DNA of 64,000 nt, taken from contig CALQIT020000003.1 in the NCBI GenBank assembly GCA_943330705.2, positions 1 to 64,000 on the forward strand, given 5' to 3'. The position numbers and the translations under genes were made by a program. How positions within the stretch are numbered: position 1 is the stretch's first letter; each line of letters opens with the position of its first letter. This DNA is from Streptomyces griseus. Its GTDB lineage: Bacteria; Bdellovibrionota; Bdellovibrionia; Bdellovibrionales; Bdellovibrionaceae. Shown here piece by piece: positions 53,193-62,500 of the stretch. Under the pieces are notes generated by a model. That model did not search any database. It was given only the letters and a program-made list of their open reading frames with translations, and was not told the origin of the DNA.

Positions 53193-54542
53193 ATGATCAA
53201 TCGAATAGTGGCTCGCCAGCTCCGGAGGTTGAATCTTGATTCTGAGCAAGTTCCAAAAGAACTTGAGCAGTGGCAGGACTTTCTGAAAGTCATCGGCGAA
53301 ACCTACCATCAAAATCTCGAAGACCGCTATCTTTTGGAAAGGTCCCTCGAGATTTCAAGCCGTGAAATGTCAGAGCGATTGCAAAAAAACAAAGAACTTA
53401 GTTTGCAACTGATGCAAGCATCAAAGCTTGCATCGATCGGCACCCTAGCTTCAGGAATCGCACATGAATTAAATAATCCCCTTCAAGCAATTGGAGGTTT
53501 TTTAGAGATCATGGCAAGAAGGGAACTAGATCGAGAAACGACGATGAAATATTTTGACAGGATTACTCGGCTAACAGTTCGAATGGCAGGTACGATCAAG
53601 CATTTGCTTAAGTTATCGAGGGGTTCCCAAGACCAAGAGAAAGTTCGTATTTCAATTATGGATCCCATCGAAGAGGCCCACGAACTTTTAGGCAAGCAAT
53701 TAAGCTACGATCAAATTGAATTTGAAATTAATAATAAATCCATTAACCCCTATGTTCGGGGTGACCTCAATCAACTTTTTGGCGTTTTTCAAAACTTGAT
53801 GGCGAATAGCAGAGACGCCTTTTGTTCTCAGGTAAATCGCAAGAATTCAAGAATTATAATCGATATCGAAAACTCAGAAAATAGCGTTGTTGTTCACTTT
53901 CAAGATAATGCTGGCGGAATTCCTGACAATGTCATCGGTAGGATCTTTGATCCATTTTTCACAACCAAAGAGGTTGGTAGTGGCACGGGCCTAGGGCTTG
54001 CTTTGGCCCGACAGGCTATCGAAGAAACAAATGGGACGATGACTGTTCAGGTCAAAGGCATTGAAACAACTTTTATAATTAAAATTCCTAACGCTGCAGG
54101 GAATTCCGAAGAGGCCAGATCAGGTTCAATAGATTCCGTCGGGGAGATTACCCATCCGGGTTGGAAGATCAAGCAGTTTTCAATTCTTATCGTCGACGAC
54201 GAAGAGGATATCTGCGATCAATTGGAAAGCGAATTTCAACAAGAATTTTTTGTAAAGAAAGCAAATTCAGGGGACGAGGCAATTAAGTATTTAACAACAG
54301 ACAAATTCGACGCCGTTTTGACCGACTTGCGTATGCCTGGGAAGTCCGGACTTGAAGTTGCAAGTTTTGCCAGAAAGATGAATCCAGATGTGAAATTGGT
54401 CATCATGAGTGGACATATCGGCAGCTCGTTTCCGCCAGAATTGGAAGCTTTGCAACCATTTGAATATTTTGAGAAGCCGTTTAAATCTTTAAAAATCATG
54501 ACAGAAACTGTAATTGACTTTGTTACCAAGTTTTCCATTTGA
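53193..54542 (+). CDS. histidine kinase with C-terminal receiver, partner of FIST
   Basis: A protein of 449 residues. A coiled N-terminal helix (about 20-75) leads to HisKA with His91 in [18 protein letters not shown], HATPase with [25 protein letters not shown] and [17 protein letters not shown], and a receiver (about 325-445) with IVDDEED, phospho-acceptor Asp378 in [16 protein letters not shown] and EYFEKPFKS. No sensor domain or membrane segment is present; the adjacent FIST protein, whose gene abuts it without a gap, presumably supplies sensing. The receiver on the same chain may pass phosphate to an HPt protein or feed back on the kinase. Confidence 0.92.
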   Translation: MINRIVARQLRRLNLDSEQVPKELEQWQDFLKVIGETYHQNLEDRYLLERSLEISSREMSERLQKNKELSLQLMQASKLASIGTLASGIAHELNNPLQAIGGFLEIMARRELDRETTMKYFDRITRLTVRMAGTIKHLLKLSRGSQDQEKVRISIMDPIEEAHELLGKQLSYDQIEFEINNKSINPYVRGDLNQLFGVFQNLMANSRDAFCSQVNRKNSRIIIDIENSENSVVVHFQDNAGGIPDNVIGRIFDPFFTTKEVGSGTGLGLALARQAIEETNGTMTVQVKGIETTFIIKIPNAAGNSEEARSGSIDSVGEITHPGWKIKQFSILIVDDEEDICDQLESEFQQEFFVKKANSGDEAIKYLTTDKFDAVLTDLRMPGKSGLEVASFARKMNPDVKLVIMSGHIGSSFPPELEALQPFEYFEKPFKSLKIMTETVIDFVTKFSI

Positions 54543-54551
54543 GAGTGAATG

Positions 54552-54908
54552 TTAGATCTTTCGCACAAACTCTGATTTTAAATTGATGGTTCCCATTCCA
54601 TCAATTTTACAAATAATATTGTGCCCATCATTGCCATCCGTCAGGCGAATATTTTTGACCTTTGTGCCGCTTTTTAAAACCCCTGAAGACCCTTTAATTT
54701 TAAGATCCTTCATTACGGTCACGGCGTCACCACTGGTCAGAGTATTCCCATTTGCATCTTTAATCGTTGCGTTAGCTGTTTCGGGTGCACTGGCGGTTGT
54801 ATCTAAGTGTTCGCTCCACTCATTGGCACACTCAGGGCAAATCCAAATATTTCCGTCGGAATAGACATTTTCAGAATTACATTTTGGGCACTTTGGTTCC
54901 GTTTTCAA
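54552..54908 (-). CDS. phnA: PhnA/YjdM-family zinc-ribbon protein
   Basis: About 118 residues. [26 protein letters not shown] is the N-terminal zinc ribbon with two CxxC pairs, and [41 protein letters not shown], then [21 protein letters not shown], is the PhnA core. Despite the old name it is not needed for phosphonate use, and its function is unsettled. The frame is open for 34 more codons, but TTG at 54908 has AGGAG about 7 nt upstream and gives the family start, so the shorter version is chosen. It converges with the kinase gene. Confidence 0.9.
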   Translation of the reverse strand: MKTEPKCPKCNSENVYSDGNIWICPECANEWSEHLDTTASAPETANATIKDANGNTLTSGDAVTVMKDLKIKGSSGVLKSGTKVKNIRLTDGNDGHNIICKIDGMGTINLKSEFVRKI

Positions 54909-55066
54909 AGAGGTCTCCTGGTTAGGTATACAGTACCTGCGATTGCGCGAACTTGGAAGCTCTCGAACAAGCAGATTTAAGTTTTGTAAATTCTGGACTT
55001 TATTTTCCAATAGCTTAGTAGATGATAGACCTGAATTAAAAATAACTGCTCAAAAAGGTAGCCCAC

Positions 55067-56110
55067 GTGTTCAAAGCAAAAGCATATGCTGCTCAATCTA
55101 CAACCTCAAAAATTCTTCCCCATCAGATCGAAAGAAGATCGCCTCGTCCCGATGATGTTGTCATCGAAATTGCTTACTGCGGAGTTTGCCATTCCGATAT
55201 TCACACTGCCCGCGGAGAATGGGGACCAACTGCCTACCCTTGCGTACCAGGCCACGAAATCGTTGGGAAGGTGACTGAAGCAGGAAAGAAGGTAAAACGT
55301 TTCAAGGTAGGTGACCTTGTCGGCGTTGGTTGTTTTGTCGATTCTTGCGGAAAATGTGCAAGTTGCAAATCAAATGAACAGCAATTTTGCGAAGGCCATA
55401 CTGTCTTTACCTATAACAGCACAGAGCTTGATGGAAAGACCCCGACCTACGGTGGATACTCATCGCATATAACTGTTAAGGACAAATATGTCCTTAAAAT
55501 TAAAAAGGGCCTCGCTTTAGACCGAGTCGCCCCGCTTCTGTGCGCAGGGATTACGACTTATTCGCCGCTAAAGCGTTATGGGACAAAAAAGGGCTCTAAA
55601 GTTGGTGTCGTTGGCCTGGGCGGCCTGGGTCACATGGCAGTTAAGATTGCAAAAGCAATGGGTGCCGAGGTCACGGTTTTCAGTACTTCCCCGAATAAGG
55701 AGCAGGACGCAAAGAAATTAGGGGCAAAGAATTTTATTATCACTTCAGATCTGAAAAATTTTGCAGCTGTTAGTGGAAAGCTTGATTTAATAATTGATAC
55801 AGTTTCGGCCAAACATGATTTTTCACCCTACATGGGAACTTTAAAGATCGGTGGCACCCATGTTTTGGTTGGTGCAGCGCCTGAGCCCAATCAAGTGGCC
55901 GCCATGGCGCTGATTTATGGCCGCAAAAGACTTGCTGGTTCATTGATTGGTGGCATAAAGGAAACTCAAGAGATGTTGGACTTTTGTGCAAAGAAAAAGG
56001 TTTTAGCTGACATCGAGCTTATCACCGCCCCACAAATTAATGATGCTTATGAAAGAACCGTCAAAGGGCAGGTTAAATACCGCTTCGTAATTGACGCAAA
56101 ATCGTTCTAG
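55067..56110 (+). CDS. zinc-dependent NADP alcohol dehydrogenase (YahK/cinnamyl type)
   Basis: A 347-residue medium-chain dehydrogenase. The catalytic zinc ligands are Cys38, His63 with Glu64, and a Cys near 158; the structural zinc is held by Cys94, Cys97, Cys100 and Cys108. GLGGLGHMAVKIAKAMGAEVTVFSTS is the nucleotide-binding motif, and the Ser-Thr-Ser end of strand 2 favours NADP. CGVCHSDIHTARGEWGPTAYPCVPGHEIVG is diagnostic for the aldehyde-reductase group of YahK and plant CAD enzymes. The start is GTG with AAGG 8 nt upstream. It probably reduces various aldehydes. Confidence 0.94.
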   Translation: MFKAKAYAAQSTTSKILPHQIERRSPRPDDVVIEIAYCGVCHSDIHTARGEWGPTAYPCVPGHEIVGKVTEAGKKVKRFKVGDLVGVGCFVDSCGKCASCKSNEQQFCEGHTVFTYNSTELDGKTPTYGGYSSHITVKDKYVLKIKKGLALDRVAPLLCAGITTYSPLKRYGTKKGSKVGVVGLGGLGHMAVKIAKAMGAEVTVFSTSPNKEQDAKKLGAKNFIITSDLKNFAAVSGKLDLIIDTVSAKHDFSPYMGTLKIGGTHVLVGAAPEPNQVAAMALIYGRKRLAGSLIGGIKETQEMLDFCAKKKVLADIELITAPQINDAYERTVKGQVKYRFVIDAKSF

Positions 56111-56279
56111 CCTTTGGGGTTGCCGACTCATACCTTAGCCGCGGTCTCGGTTTCGTGTTCTTATTTCATGGTCAACAATGTATTAATTGCCGATCTAAGG
56201 GGTAATCCATTGAGACTCTTGCCACAGGGGATATGAAAACTATATTGTCCCGGGTCTGTACTTTTAAAGGACGACCATC

Positions 56280-57434
56280 ATGGAATTATTTTCTGGCTTC
56301 AATTTTTTACCGACAATCCAAGCAACTTTGGTCGAAAAAGGTCTTTTTCGACCAACTGAAATTCAATGCCGATCTTTACCGTTGTTGCTGACCGGAAAGT
56401 CCGTGGTTGGGGTTTCTGAAACTGGAAGTGGTAAAACACTTTCCTATGCTTTACCCTTGTTGCATCTGTTAAAAGTGCTAGAAAATAACGGACAACCTGT
56501 TACCGCCGATGCGCAACCTCGGGCCGCCATAATTGTGCCAACCCGCGAGTTGGGCGAGCAAGTTTCTCGGGTTCTGAAGCCGTTTACCCACACCACCCGA
56601 TTACGTGTTCGAACAGTCCTTGGTGGAACAACCCTAGAAGTCGCAAAAAGAAATATCAGTGGTCCATTTGAAATTTTGGTAGCGACCCCAGGCAGACTTG
56701 TGAAGTTAATGAATCGTAGGTTGATTAATCTAAGTGATGTTCGATCACTTATTTTTGATGAAGCGGATCAAATGTTAGATCAGGGTTTTTTGAACGATGC
56801 CATGACGATTGCCGAGGCCTGTCGTCCAGATCGACAGCTGGGTCTATTTTCAGCGACAGTGTCTGCGACAATGCAGGAACTGATGGCAAAACTTTTTTCC
56901 GGTGCTGAAATTGTCCGTAGTGAAGGCAGCCACCGAGTCGTTGCGACATTAACTACGGTGAACCGCAATGTTATTGATGGTAAACGGATGCCTTTACTTG
57001 AAAAGCTTTTAGCAGAGCCTGTTAAGGGCGGTACTCTAATATTTACCAATACCAGAGACCAATGCGACACGTTGGCAAAGTTGCTAAAAGATAAGGGTCA
57101 TAATTGTTTAATCTACCGGGGCGAGATGGATAAAGTCGAACGTCGCGCCAATTTAAAATCTTTTCGCGAGGGAAAGACAGGTCTACTGATATCGACAGAT
57201 CTGGCTTCGCGTGGTCTTGATGTTGAAAATGTCGAGCGAGTTATAAATTACCATTTGCCTCAGGACATAAATAACTATCTTCATCGGGTCGGTCGCACGG
57301 CGCGGGCAGGTCGTCAGGGTGTTGTGGTTAACCTCGTGACGGCTAGGGATGGCGCTTTGATTGCCAATTTAGAAAATATAAAAGCTGGACCTAGAAAAAA
57401 AGCCACGCCCGCAAAACAAAACTTCAAACGCTAG
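56280..57434 (+). CDS. rhlE: DEAD-box ATP-dependent RNA helicase (RhlE-like)
   Basis: A 384-residue helicase core. Motifs in order: Q motif FRPTEIQCRSLPLLL, I SETGSGKT, Ia PTRELGEQV, GG, Ib TPGRL, II DEAD in LIFDEADQMLDQGF, III SAT, IV LIFTNTRDQC, V STDLASRGLDVENVERVINYHLP and VI HRVGRTARAG. The tail is short and basic (KKATPAKQNFKR). Such proteins unwind RNA in ribosome assembly and RNA decay, often in the cold. AAAGGA precedes the ATG. It converges with the UPF0178 gene 5 bp away. Confidence 0.95.
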   Translation: MELFSGFNFLPTIQATLVEKGLFRPTEIQCRSLPLLLTGKSVVGVSETGSGKTLSYALPLLHLLKVLENNGQPVTADAQPRAAIIVPTRELGEQVSRVLKPFTHTTRLRVRTVLGGTTLEVAKRNISGPFEILVATPGRLVKLMNRRLINLSDVRSLIFDEADQMLDQGFLNDAMTIAEACRPDRQLGLFSATVSATMQELMAKLFSGAEIVRSEGSHRVVATLTTVNRNVIDGKRMPLLEKLLAEPVKGGTLIFTNTRDQCDTLAKLLKDKGHNCLIYRGEMDKVERRANLKSFREGKTGLLISTDLASRGLDVENVERVINYHLPQDINNYLHRVGRTARAGRQGVVVNLVTARDGALIANLENIKAGPRKKATPAKQNFKR

Positions 57435-57439
57435 TCCCC

Positions 57440-57889
57440 TTATCGCTTTAGGGACTGTATTATTTGATCAAGTTTTGCTAGAAATCGCGAACGCGATTTT
57501 TTGTCCATCGGCGCAGGTCCACCGCGAATTTCACCCATTTGTCGAAGATTCTGCATCAGCTCCCGAGTCGCCACCGCTGAGCCAATATTGTCTTCAGTGA
57601 ACTCTTCGCCCTTAGAGCCCAGCACACGCAATGATTTTTTTACGCAGCGATCCGCCAGTAAAATATCAGAGGTAATTACGATATCTCTAGCGTTTGAGTT
57701 TTCGACGATCCAGTCATCAGCCGCATCAAAATCAGCAGCGACAACAACCATTTTAAACAATGGATTCAATGGAATATTCAATCGTTTGTTAGCTACCAAG
57801 ACAACCGAAAGCTGGTATCGTTCAGCGACTTTATAGACCTCATCTTTGACAGCGCAGCCATCGGCGTCGATATATATTTTAATCGTCAT
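57440..57889 (-). CDS. yaiI: UPF0178 family protein (YaiI/YqxD)
   Basis: A 149-residue protein matching UPF0178 along its length: [20 protein letters not shown] at the start, then [35 protein letters not shown], and the C-terminal [36 protein letters not shown]. The Asp-rich N-terminus and the TSDILLA motif recall PIN/NYN-type nuclease folds. The function is not established. It stands alone on the minus strand. Confidence 0.92.
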   Translation of the reverse strand: MTIKIYIDADGCAVKDEVYKVAERYQLSVVLVANKRLNIPLNPLFKMVVVAADFDAADDWIVENSNARDIVITSDILLADRCVKKSLRVLGSKGEEFTEDNIGSAVATRELMQNLRQMGEIRGGPAPMDKKSRSRFLAKLDQIIQSLKR

Positions 57890-57931
57890 AGGTAAGTCCT
57901 AAATGAATGCGGCTGGGTCGTCATGTTTCTA

Positions 57932-58234
57932 TTATTCAAGTTCTAAAATGCTTTTGCAAGATTCCATACGCGAGTTAATTTCACCAATCAGTTTTTGCAA
58001 TTTATGGATTTCAGTGGCGTCCAACTCGCGCTCTAAGGCCGCGATCACTATGGGATGCTTTTTTAACCAGGCTCCTTGTCGCGCGGCATAGGTCTCTGGA
58101 ATTCCAGAGCGTAAAGCCGCTTGCCGAGCATTGCCATCGACAAGATATTCTGAAATAAACTTTAAGGTTTCTAAAGTCACGATATGTCTGTGGGCCTTTA
58201 AGCGCGAAGAAAAACCCATTTGCCGTATTCGCAT
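57932..58234 (-). CDS. terminase-small-subunit-like protein
   Basis: A 100-residue protein with the helix-turn-helix pattern of phage terminase small subunits: KFISEYLVDGNARQAALRSGIPETYAARQGAWLKKHPIVIAALE, in which family members have F-x-x-x-Y-x-x-x-x-NA-x-x-A-x-x-A-G...A-x-x-x-G-x-x-x-L-x-x-P-x-V. The C-terminal helix is charged. No other phage gene is nearby, so it may be a domesticated DNA-binding protein rather than a packaging factor. It faces the pirin gene across an 80-bp gap. Confidence 0.65.
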   Translation of the reverse strand: MRIRQMGFSSRLKAHRHIVTLETLKFISEYLVDGNARQAALRSGIPETYAARQGAWLKKHPIVIAALERELDATEIHKLQKLIGEINSRMESCKSILELE

Positions 58235-58343
58235 TTATGTCCTTTCATATGCCCTAGCCCATAATTAAATTAGAACTGGCATATTGAAACAATTGCATTT
58301 TAAATATGAATAGATGGCGAAGTCATCTTCCGCAGGAGAATCT

Positions 58344-59042
58344 ATGTTACAAATTCGAAAATCAGACGAAAGAGGCTTCGCAGATCATGGCTGGCTGGTT
58401 GCTCGGCATACATTTTCCTTTGCTGGGTACTATGATCCAAAGCATATCCAATTTCGAAGTTTAATGGTTATTAATGAAGATCGCATTCAGGGTAAAGCTG
58501 GATTCGGCAAGCATCCGCACAAAAATATGGAAATCATTTCTTATGTTGTTAAAGGTGGCCTTCTGCATGAAGACACAATGGGCAATAAAACAACCATTCG
58601 CCCAGGGGAAGTCCAAAGTTTAAGTGCGGGATCTGGAATCCAGCATTCTGAGTTTAACGAATTCACAGATCAAGAAACGCATTTGTTTCAGATTTGGATC
58701 TTACCAAATAGCCTAGATCAAGCCCCCAGCTATGGGCAAAAGTCATTTGAGTCAGCACTCAGCTCAGAAAAAATCGTGCTGGTTGCATCAGAAGGCGGTC
58801 GCAATGGCTCAATTTCAATTCGCCAAGACGCCGACATGTATGTTTCAAGATTAAAAAATGGCGAAAGCTTAGAATTTCTAGTTCGCTCTGGTAGGGGTGT
58901 TTGGTTGCAAATGGTTTCAGGTCAAATTCAGGTTAATGGGTTGAAATTATCTGCTGGAGATGGCCTAGCTGTTGAAATCACCAATCAGCTGACAATAGTC
59001 GCCGAAAGCCATAGTGAAATAATCATTTTTGATTTGGCCTGA
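58344..59042 (+). CDS. pirin family protein (YhhW-like quercetinase type)
   Basis: A 232-residue bicupin. FGKHPHKNMEIISYVVKGGLLHEDTMGN contains the His-x-His-x..Glu type metal ligands of pirins, and RPGEVQSLSAGSGIQHSEFNEF adds the last His; the second cupin lacks a metal site as usual. The N-terminal DERGFADHGWLVARHTFSFAGYYDP is a pirin signature. ATG at 58344 has AGGAG 6 nt upstream; the frame opens ten codons earlier without a ribosome site. Related enzymes open the quercetin ring in vitro, but the physiological role is unclear. Confidence 0.93.
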   Translation: MLQIRKSDERGFADHGWLVARHTFSFAGYYDPKHIQFRSLMVINEDRIQGKAGFGKHPHKNMEIISYVVKGGLLHEDTMGNKTTIRPGEVQSLSAGSGIQHSEFNEFTDQETHLFQIWILPNSLDQAPSYGQKSFESALSSEKIVLVASEGGRNGSISIRQDADMYVSRLKNGESLEFLVRSGRGVWLQMVSGQIQVNGLKLSAGDGLAVEITNQLTIVAESHSEIIIFDLA

Positions 59043-59091
59043 ATTCATCTGCCTCCACAGGCCTGACTTAAGGATACAATAAAAGGTACAA

Positions 59092-59457
59092 ATGCTAGCC
59101 ACCAGTGATTTTTCAAGAAAAGTAATGGAACTGATAAATAAAATTCCCAAGGGAAAGGTTGCCACCTACGGTCAGATAGCGAAACTTGCTGGGAAGCCCC
59201 ATGGTTCCCGCGGAGTTTCGTGGATACTGCACTCCTGTTCGGTGACCTACCGTCTGCCATGGCATCGTGTCGTAAACTCTAAAGGAAAAATTTCGTTTCT
59301 TCCATTGAGTCATAATTATCGGCAGCAAAAGCGGTATTTGGAAAATGAGAAAGTCATCTTTTTACATGGTGATCGGATAGATCTATTGAGGTTCCAGTGG
59401 AAGAAGACGGCCCCTAAGCCGCGGTCCATCAAGGGAAAGCCACAGATCTTTGGGTAA
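59092..59457 (+). CDS. atl: alkyltransferase-like DNA-damage recognition protein (ATL)
   Basis: A 121-residue protein of the O6-alkylguanine-DNA alkyltransferase fold: KIPKGKVATYGQIAKLAGKPHGSRGVSWIL holds the helix-turn-helix, and LPWHRVVNSKGKIS has Trp57 in place of the reactive Cys of PCHRV. It therefore cannot dealkylate DNA but should bind O6-alkylguanine and direct nucleotide excision repair, as shown for ATL proteins of other organisms. AAAAGG stands 5 nt before the ATG. It is transcribed in the same direction as the pirin gene. Confidence 0.93.
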   Translation: MLATSDFSRKVMELINKIPKGKVATYGQIAKLAGKPHGSRGVSWILHSCSVTYRLPWHRVVNSKGKISFLPLSHNYRQQKRYLENEKVIFLHGDRIDLLRFQWKKTAPKPRSIKGKPQIFG

Positions 59458-59527
59458 GGACTAGGCAATATTTTCAGAATTTTGCATTCCGCTTCGATTG
59501 CCGCTGCAACTATGCTATCTCAGACCT

Positions 59528-60046
59528 ATGAATGCTTCTATTTGTGTCTCTTGTTTGAAGCCAAAGGCTGCACTTACCTGTGGATTGTGCGAAAGTACGA
59601 TCTGTAAATACTGTGCCCACATTATTGAAGATGACACGTTTTCCTATTTGCCTGTTGTTCCTCAGCATCTTTTGCATACGACCTACTGCCATCAGTGTTT
59701 CGATAACACAGTAGCAGCGGATTTAGAGTCCTATAATCAGATGATGGAGCAGGCAAAAGATGTCGCGATCTTCGGCAAAAATCAGGGTAAAGAAACACGC
59801 TTGATCGAACGTCTACAGGATCCAACTCGTGTGACTGACTGTGCTGATGAAAAGGAAGTTATCATGCGCCTAGCTTTTTTGGCGGTGAAGGCTGGATGTA
59901 ACACTGTCGTTGACGTTGATACCAAATATGAAAAAGTAAAAAATGGATCCTATACAACAATGAAATGGCAAGGATCCGGCGTCGCTGCCCATTTTTCGCA
60001 AAATAATGCCGTTCGCGATCGTTCAATTTGGCACCAACCGAATTAA
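59528..60046 (+). CDS. zinc-finger-like protein with YbjQ-like C-terminal part
   Basis: A protein of 172 residues. The N-terminal 60 residues contain several Cys pairs (CVSC, CGLC, CKYC, CHQC) with a His, enough for two zinc sites of a B-box or RING-like type. After a charged helix, the C-terminal part EKEVIMRLAFLAVKAGCNTVVDVDTKYEKVKNGSYTTMKWQGSGVA resembles the YbjQ-type fold, in which a helix with A..GANAVV is followed by two strands. The two parts together are not a family I can name. ATG 59528 is used because the longer version adds only ten unconvincing residues. Confidence 0.6.
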   Translation: MNASICVSCLKPKAALTCGLCESTICKYCAHIIEDDTFSYLPVVPQHLLHTTYCHQCFDNTVAADLESYNQMMEQAKDVAIFGKNQGKETRLIERLQDPTRVTDCADEKEVIMRLAFLAVKAGCNTVVDVDTKYEKVKNGSYTTMKWQGSGVAAHFSQNNAVRDRSIWHQPN

Positions 60047-60059
60047 TCTAAAGTCTAGA

Positions 60060-60093
60060 GCGAATCAATCCACTATCAAGCGCGAATCAATCC
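60060..60093. repeat. direct repeat of 12 bp upstream of the permease gene
   Basis: GCGAATCAATCC occurs at 60060-60071 and again at 60082-60093. The 22-bp distance is about two helical turns, so a regulator bound to both would sit on one face of the DNA. It lies 64 bp before the next start. Confidence 0.4.
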
Positions 60094-60156
60094 GCGGTCT
60101 ATTGCTGCCGACAGTAGAAGTTGTTTTTTCAATGTTCTTGGATATATATTGTGAGC

Positions 60157-61197
60157 ATGCTTGAAAAACATCAAAATTGGTCACGAATAATTCTATTTTT
60201 AATATTTGTGATTCCGTTTCTTCTCATATTTTCTCCATTCTTTATTCCCATTCTTCTGGCCATCTTTGTGGCGCTAGGACTTGAGCCCATTCTATACAAA
60301 GTTAAGTTGCAGGCAAAAAATAGAAAACTTTTTACCTTCGGATTATTGGCCGTCAGTCTATTTTTAATTTGGGGACCCTTGATCTTTTTTTCATTGCGAA
60401 TTGTAAAGGGTCTTAAATCAGTTTCTCTTCAATCGATTCAAAATTCTCAGTTTATACAGTCTCTGTTTTCATTATTTGGAAAAATACAAACCTACCTTAG
60501 CCAATGGGCCGACATGATCGGAACCGAACAAGATATCATACCTGGAAAGGATGAAATTCTTGCGAAATTAGGACCATTTATTGTTGCAAAAGCGACTTCT
60601 TTTTTAACTTCACTTCCAACTTTATCTTTGTCTTTTTTTGTTTTTTTTAGTTTTTTGTTTATTTTAACTAGCAAAGCAAAAGCAATACGCGCCGGAATTT
60701 TTAGATTTAGTCCTTTGCCCGATGCGGAAATGCAAGAAATTCTTCAGTCACTGCAGGCCAGCTGCAAGTTAATTTTGGTTTCAACCTTAATGGTGGGTGT
60801 CCTGCAGGCCTTGATTGTTTCAATTGGCTCGTTAATTTTTGGCTACCATGAGTTCTATTTAGTATTTTCGGCAACGCTTTTTCTTTCCTTTATTCCGGTG
60901 ATTGGTGCCGCCCCGGTAGCCTTGGCATTGGCGTTGATTTCATTTTTAGGAGGAAACTCTGCCGATGGTATTGGCCTACTTGTTGTGGCGGCAATCGCTG
61001 GCAGCATTGATAATATTATTAAACCATTTATACTTTCCAGTAATGAAAAAAGCCTGCCTCCACTGCTATCTTTGCTGGGAATATTGGGCTCAATTTTGGT
61101 CTTTGGGCTACCGGGCCTATTGTTGGGACCGCTACTGTTGCAGGTCACCGTCCAATTGGCGCCACGGTTGGCTGAAAAGATATTAAAAACCAATTAG
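60157..61197 (+). CDS. AI-2E family transporter (PerM/YdiK-type permease)
   Basis: About 346 residues with two N-terminal membrane helices (6-45), a third near 50-80, a polar periplasmic part, and four to five more helices towards the end. The blocks ILVSTLMVGVLQALIVSIGSLIFG, FLSFIPVIGAAPVALALALISFLGG and DNIIKPFILSSNEKSLPPLLSLLGILGSILVFGLPGLLLGPLLL are characteristic of the UPF0118/AI-2E exporter family. Substrates differ among members (TqsA exports AI-2, others are Na+/H+ antiporters). GTG 60151 or ATG 60157 are plausible starts. Confidence 0.9.
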   Translation: MLEKHQNWSRIILFLIFVIPFLLIFSPFFIPILLAIFVALGLEPILYKVKLQAKNRKLFTFGLLAVSLFLIWGPLIFFSLRIVKGLKSVSLQSIQNSQFIQSLFSLFGKIQTYLSQWADMIGTEQDIIPGKDEILAKLGPFIVAKATSFLTSLPTLSLSFFVFFSFLFILTSKAKAIRAGIFRFSPLPDAEMQEILQSLQASCKLILVSTLMVGVLQALIVSIGSLIFGYHEFYLVFSATLFLSFIPVIGAAPVALALALISFLGGNSADGIGLLVVAAIAGSIDNIIKPFILSSNEKSLPPLLSLLGILGSILVFGLPGLLLGPLLLQVTVQLAPRLAEKILKTN

Positions 61198-61232
61198 GAT
61201 TTCAAGAACAGGCAGCCAAGTTTTCCAGTTTA

Positions 61233-62045
61233 CTACTTTAGGTTATGCTGCTTTAAATCGCCGTGAAACTTGAAATTATTATTTCTTCCCAAAGCGATCA
61301 ATTCATCGATTCTGTTTTCAGGAATAGGGTGAGTCGATACGTACTGTAGAACTTTAAGATTCGTCAGGCCTTCTGCTTGTGCTGCCTTTTTAAAGAACGT
61401 ATCAAATTCCTGGATATGTCCATACTTTGAGTTCAAACAACTTAAGGCAAAACGATCGGCCTCGCTTTCTTGCTCACGACTGTAGGTAAGTTCACCCAGT
61501 TCTATGCCTAAATTCAAAGCTCCGTTGTCAGAGCCCAGTCCTAGCAAAGCCGAAATTAAACCAAGAACCAGTGATCGACTGAGTCTGGTTAACGCGTGTC
61601 TATGAAAGTAGTGACCCAATTCGTGGCACACAACGAAACTGAGTTCGTTTTCACTTTTGGATTGATTAACCAGAGTTGTGGTCACTTGCAAGATACCACC
61701 AGGTGCCATAAAAGCATTGGCGTATGCTTCTTCGATAACTAAGCCATGTGGTGCCGGCGAGTCTTGATTTTTGAAAGGCAGCCACAAGGCGTCTACTAAT
61801 GATTGCATCGGAGCATTTTTGTTGCCGTCCTTAAGCTCATTTTTTTTAAGGATATAGGTGCCCATTTGGACTTCTTGCTTCAGTGAAATGAAGCTAAATG
61901 CCCAACGTGTTCCCCAATCTAACAAAAAATAGACGATCAGAACCATTGGAATGAGCTGGGCAATTAATTTTAGAAAATCAACCAAAGGGTTTTCTGGTGT
62001 TGAATTGATACCTTCGGGAATAATTTTTGGGTTAAACTTTGTCAC
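61233..62045 (-). CDS. M48-family membrane metalloprotease
   Basis: A 270-residue protein with a membrane helix at about 28-55 and a metalloprotease domain: VVCHELGHYFHRHALTRL gives zinc ligands His141 and His145 with Glu142, and SREQESEADRFALSCL supplies the third ligand and helper residues. FMAPGGILQVTTTLV is also typical for M48. The start is GTG at 62045, overlapping the YbjQ-type gene by 4 bp, so they form one unit. The active site probably faces the periplasm, which would suit envelope-protein quality control (as for BepA or HtpX). Confidence 0.9.
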   Translation of the reverse strand: MTKFNPKIIPEGINSTPENPLVDFLKLIAQLIPMVLIVYFLLDWGTRWAFSFISLKQEVQMGTYILKKNELKDGNKNAPMQSLVDALWLPFKNQDSPAPHGLVIEEAYANAFMAPGGILQVTTTLVNQSKSENELSFVVCHELGHYFHRHALTRLSRSLVLGLISALLGLGSDNGALNLGIELGELTYSREQESEADRFALSCLNSKYGHIQEFDTFFKKAAQAEGLTNLKVLQYVSTHPIPENRIDELIALGRNNNFKFHGDLKQHNLK

Positions 62046-62497
62046 GGTCTTTTCTTAACAGCCGTTCCATAAGCAAAGATTTCGACACTGGGTAGGCCAG
62101 AATTTCCCCCTCTGGACATGCCCATCGACGAACTTTCAAGGCGCAAATTGAGTATTTTCTCTGCACCCCATTTTGCAGCTTTGCTTTGTAATCTTAAAGT
62201 GGCCTCGCGACGACCGCGATCCAATAGGGATTCATAATTCTTTAGTCGCCCACCGAATAGGCTTCGCACTCCACTCACGGTTGTTTTAAAGTAATCTGAA
62301 CCCACCACAATGCCGGCTGAAAGCAAAGTCCCTTCATAGGTTTCGTCATATTGGTCTTTCCAATCCCCGGCAATAACGGGTAAATGCAAATATTCTTTTT
62401 CCCTTTCAAGAATGCTTTTGTAGTGTACTTTTTCAAAATAGCGACCTGAAAAATAGGCAATCGCAAAGAGAGAAAGAAATATAATCAATTGGATCAT
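62042..62497 (-). CDS. membrane-anchored YbjQ-type protein
   Basis: A 151-residue protein with one N-terminal membrane helix (about 2-20) followed by a YbjQ/UPF0145-like domain: GTLLSAGIVVGSDYFKTTVSGVRSLFGGRLKNYESLLDRGRREATLRLQSKAAKWGAEKILNLRLESSSM and SVEIFAYGTAVKKR. It repeats the fold of the preceding gene but is anchored to the membrane and is more distant in sequence. It sits between the soluble YbjQ gene (3 bp upstream) and the M48 protease gene (4-bp overlap). Confidence 0.85.
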   Translation of the reverse strand: MIQLIIFLSLFAIAYFSGRYFEKVHYKSILEREKEYLHLPVIAGDWKDQYDETYEGTLLSAGIVVGSDYFKTTVSGVRSLFGGRLKNYESLLDRGRREATLRLQSKAAKWGAEKILNLRLESSSMGMSRGGNSGLPSVEIFAYGTAVKKRP

Positions 62498-62500
62498 ATT

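Noticed and set aside
57428-57452. AGTCCC / GGGACT hairpin between rhlE and UPF0178 gene ends
   Set aside because: Only six pairs, a 12-nt loop and no T run on either strand, so it is not called as a terminator.
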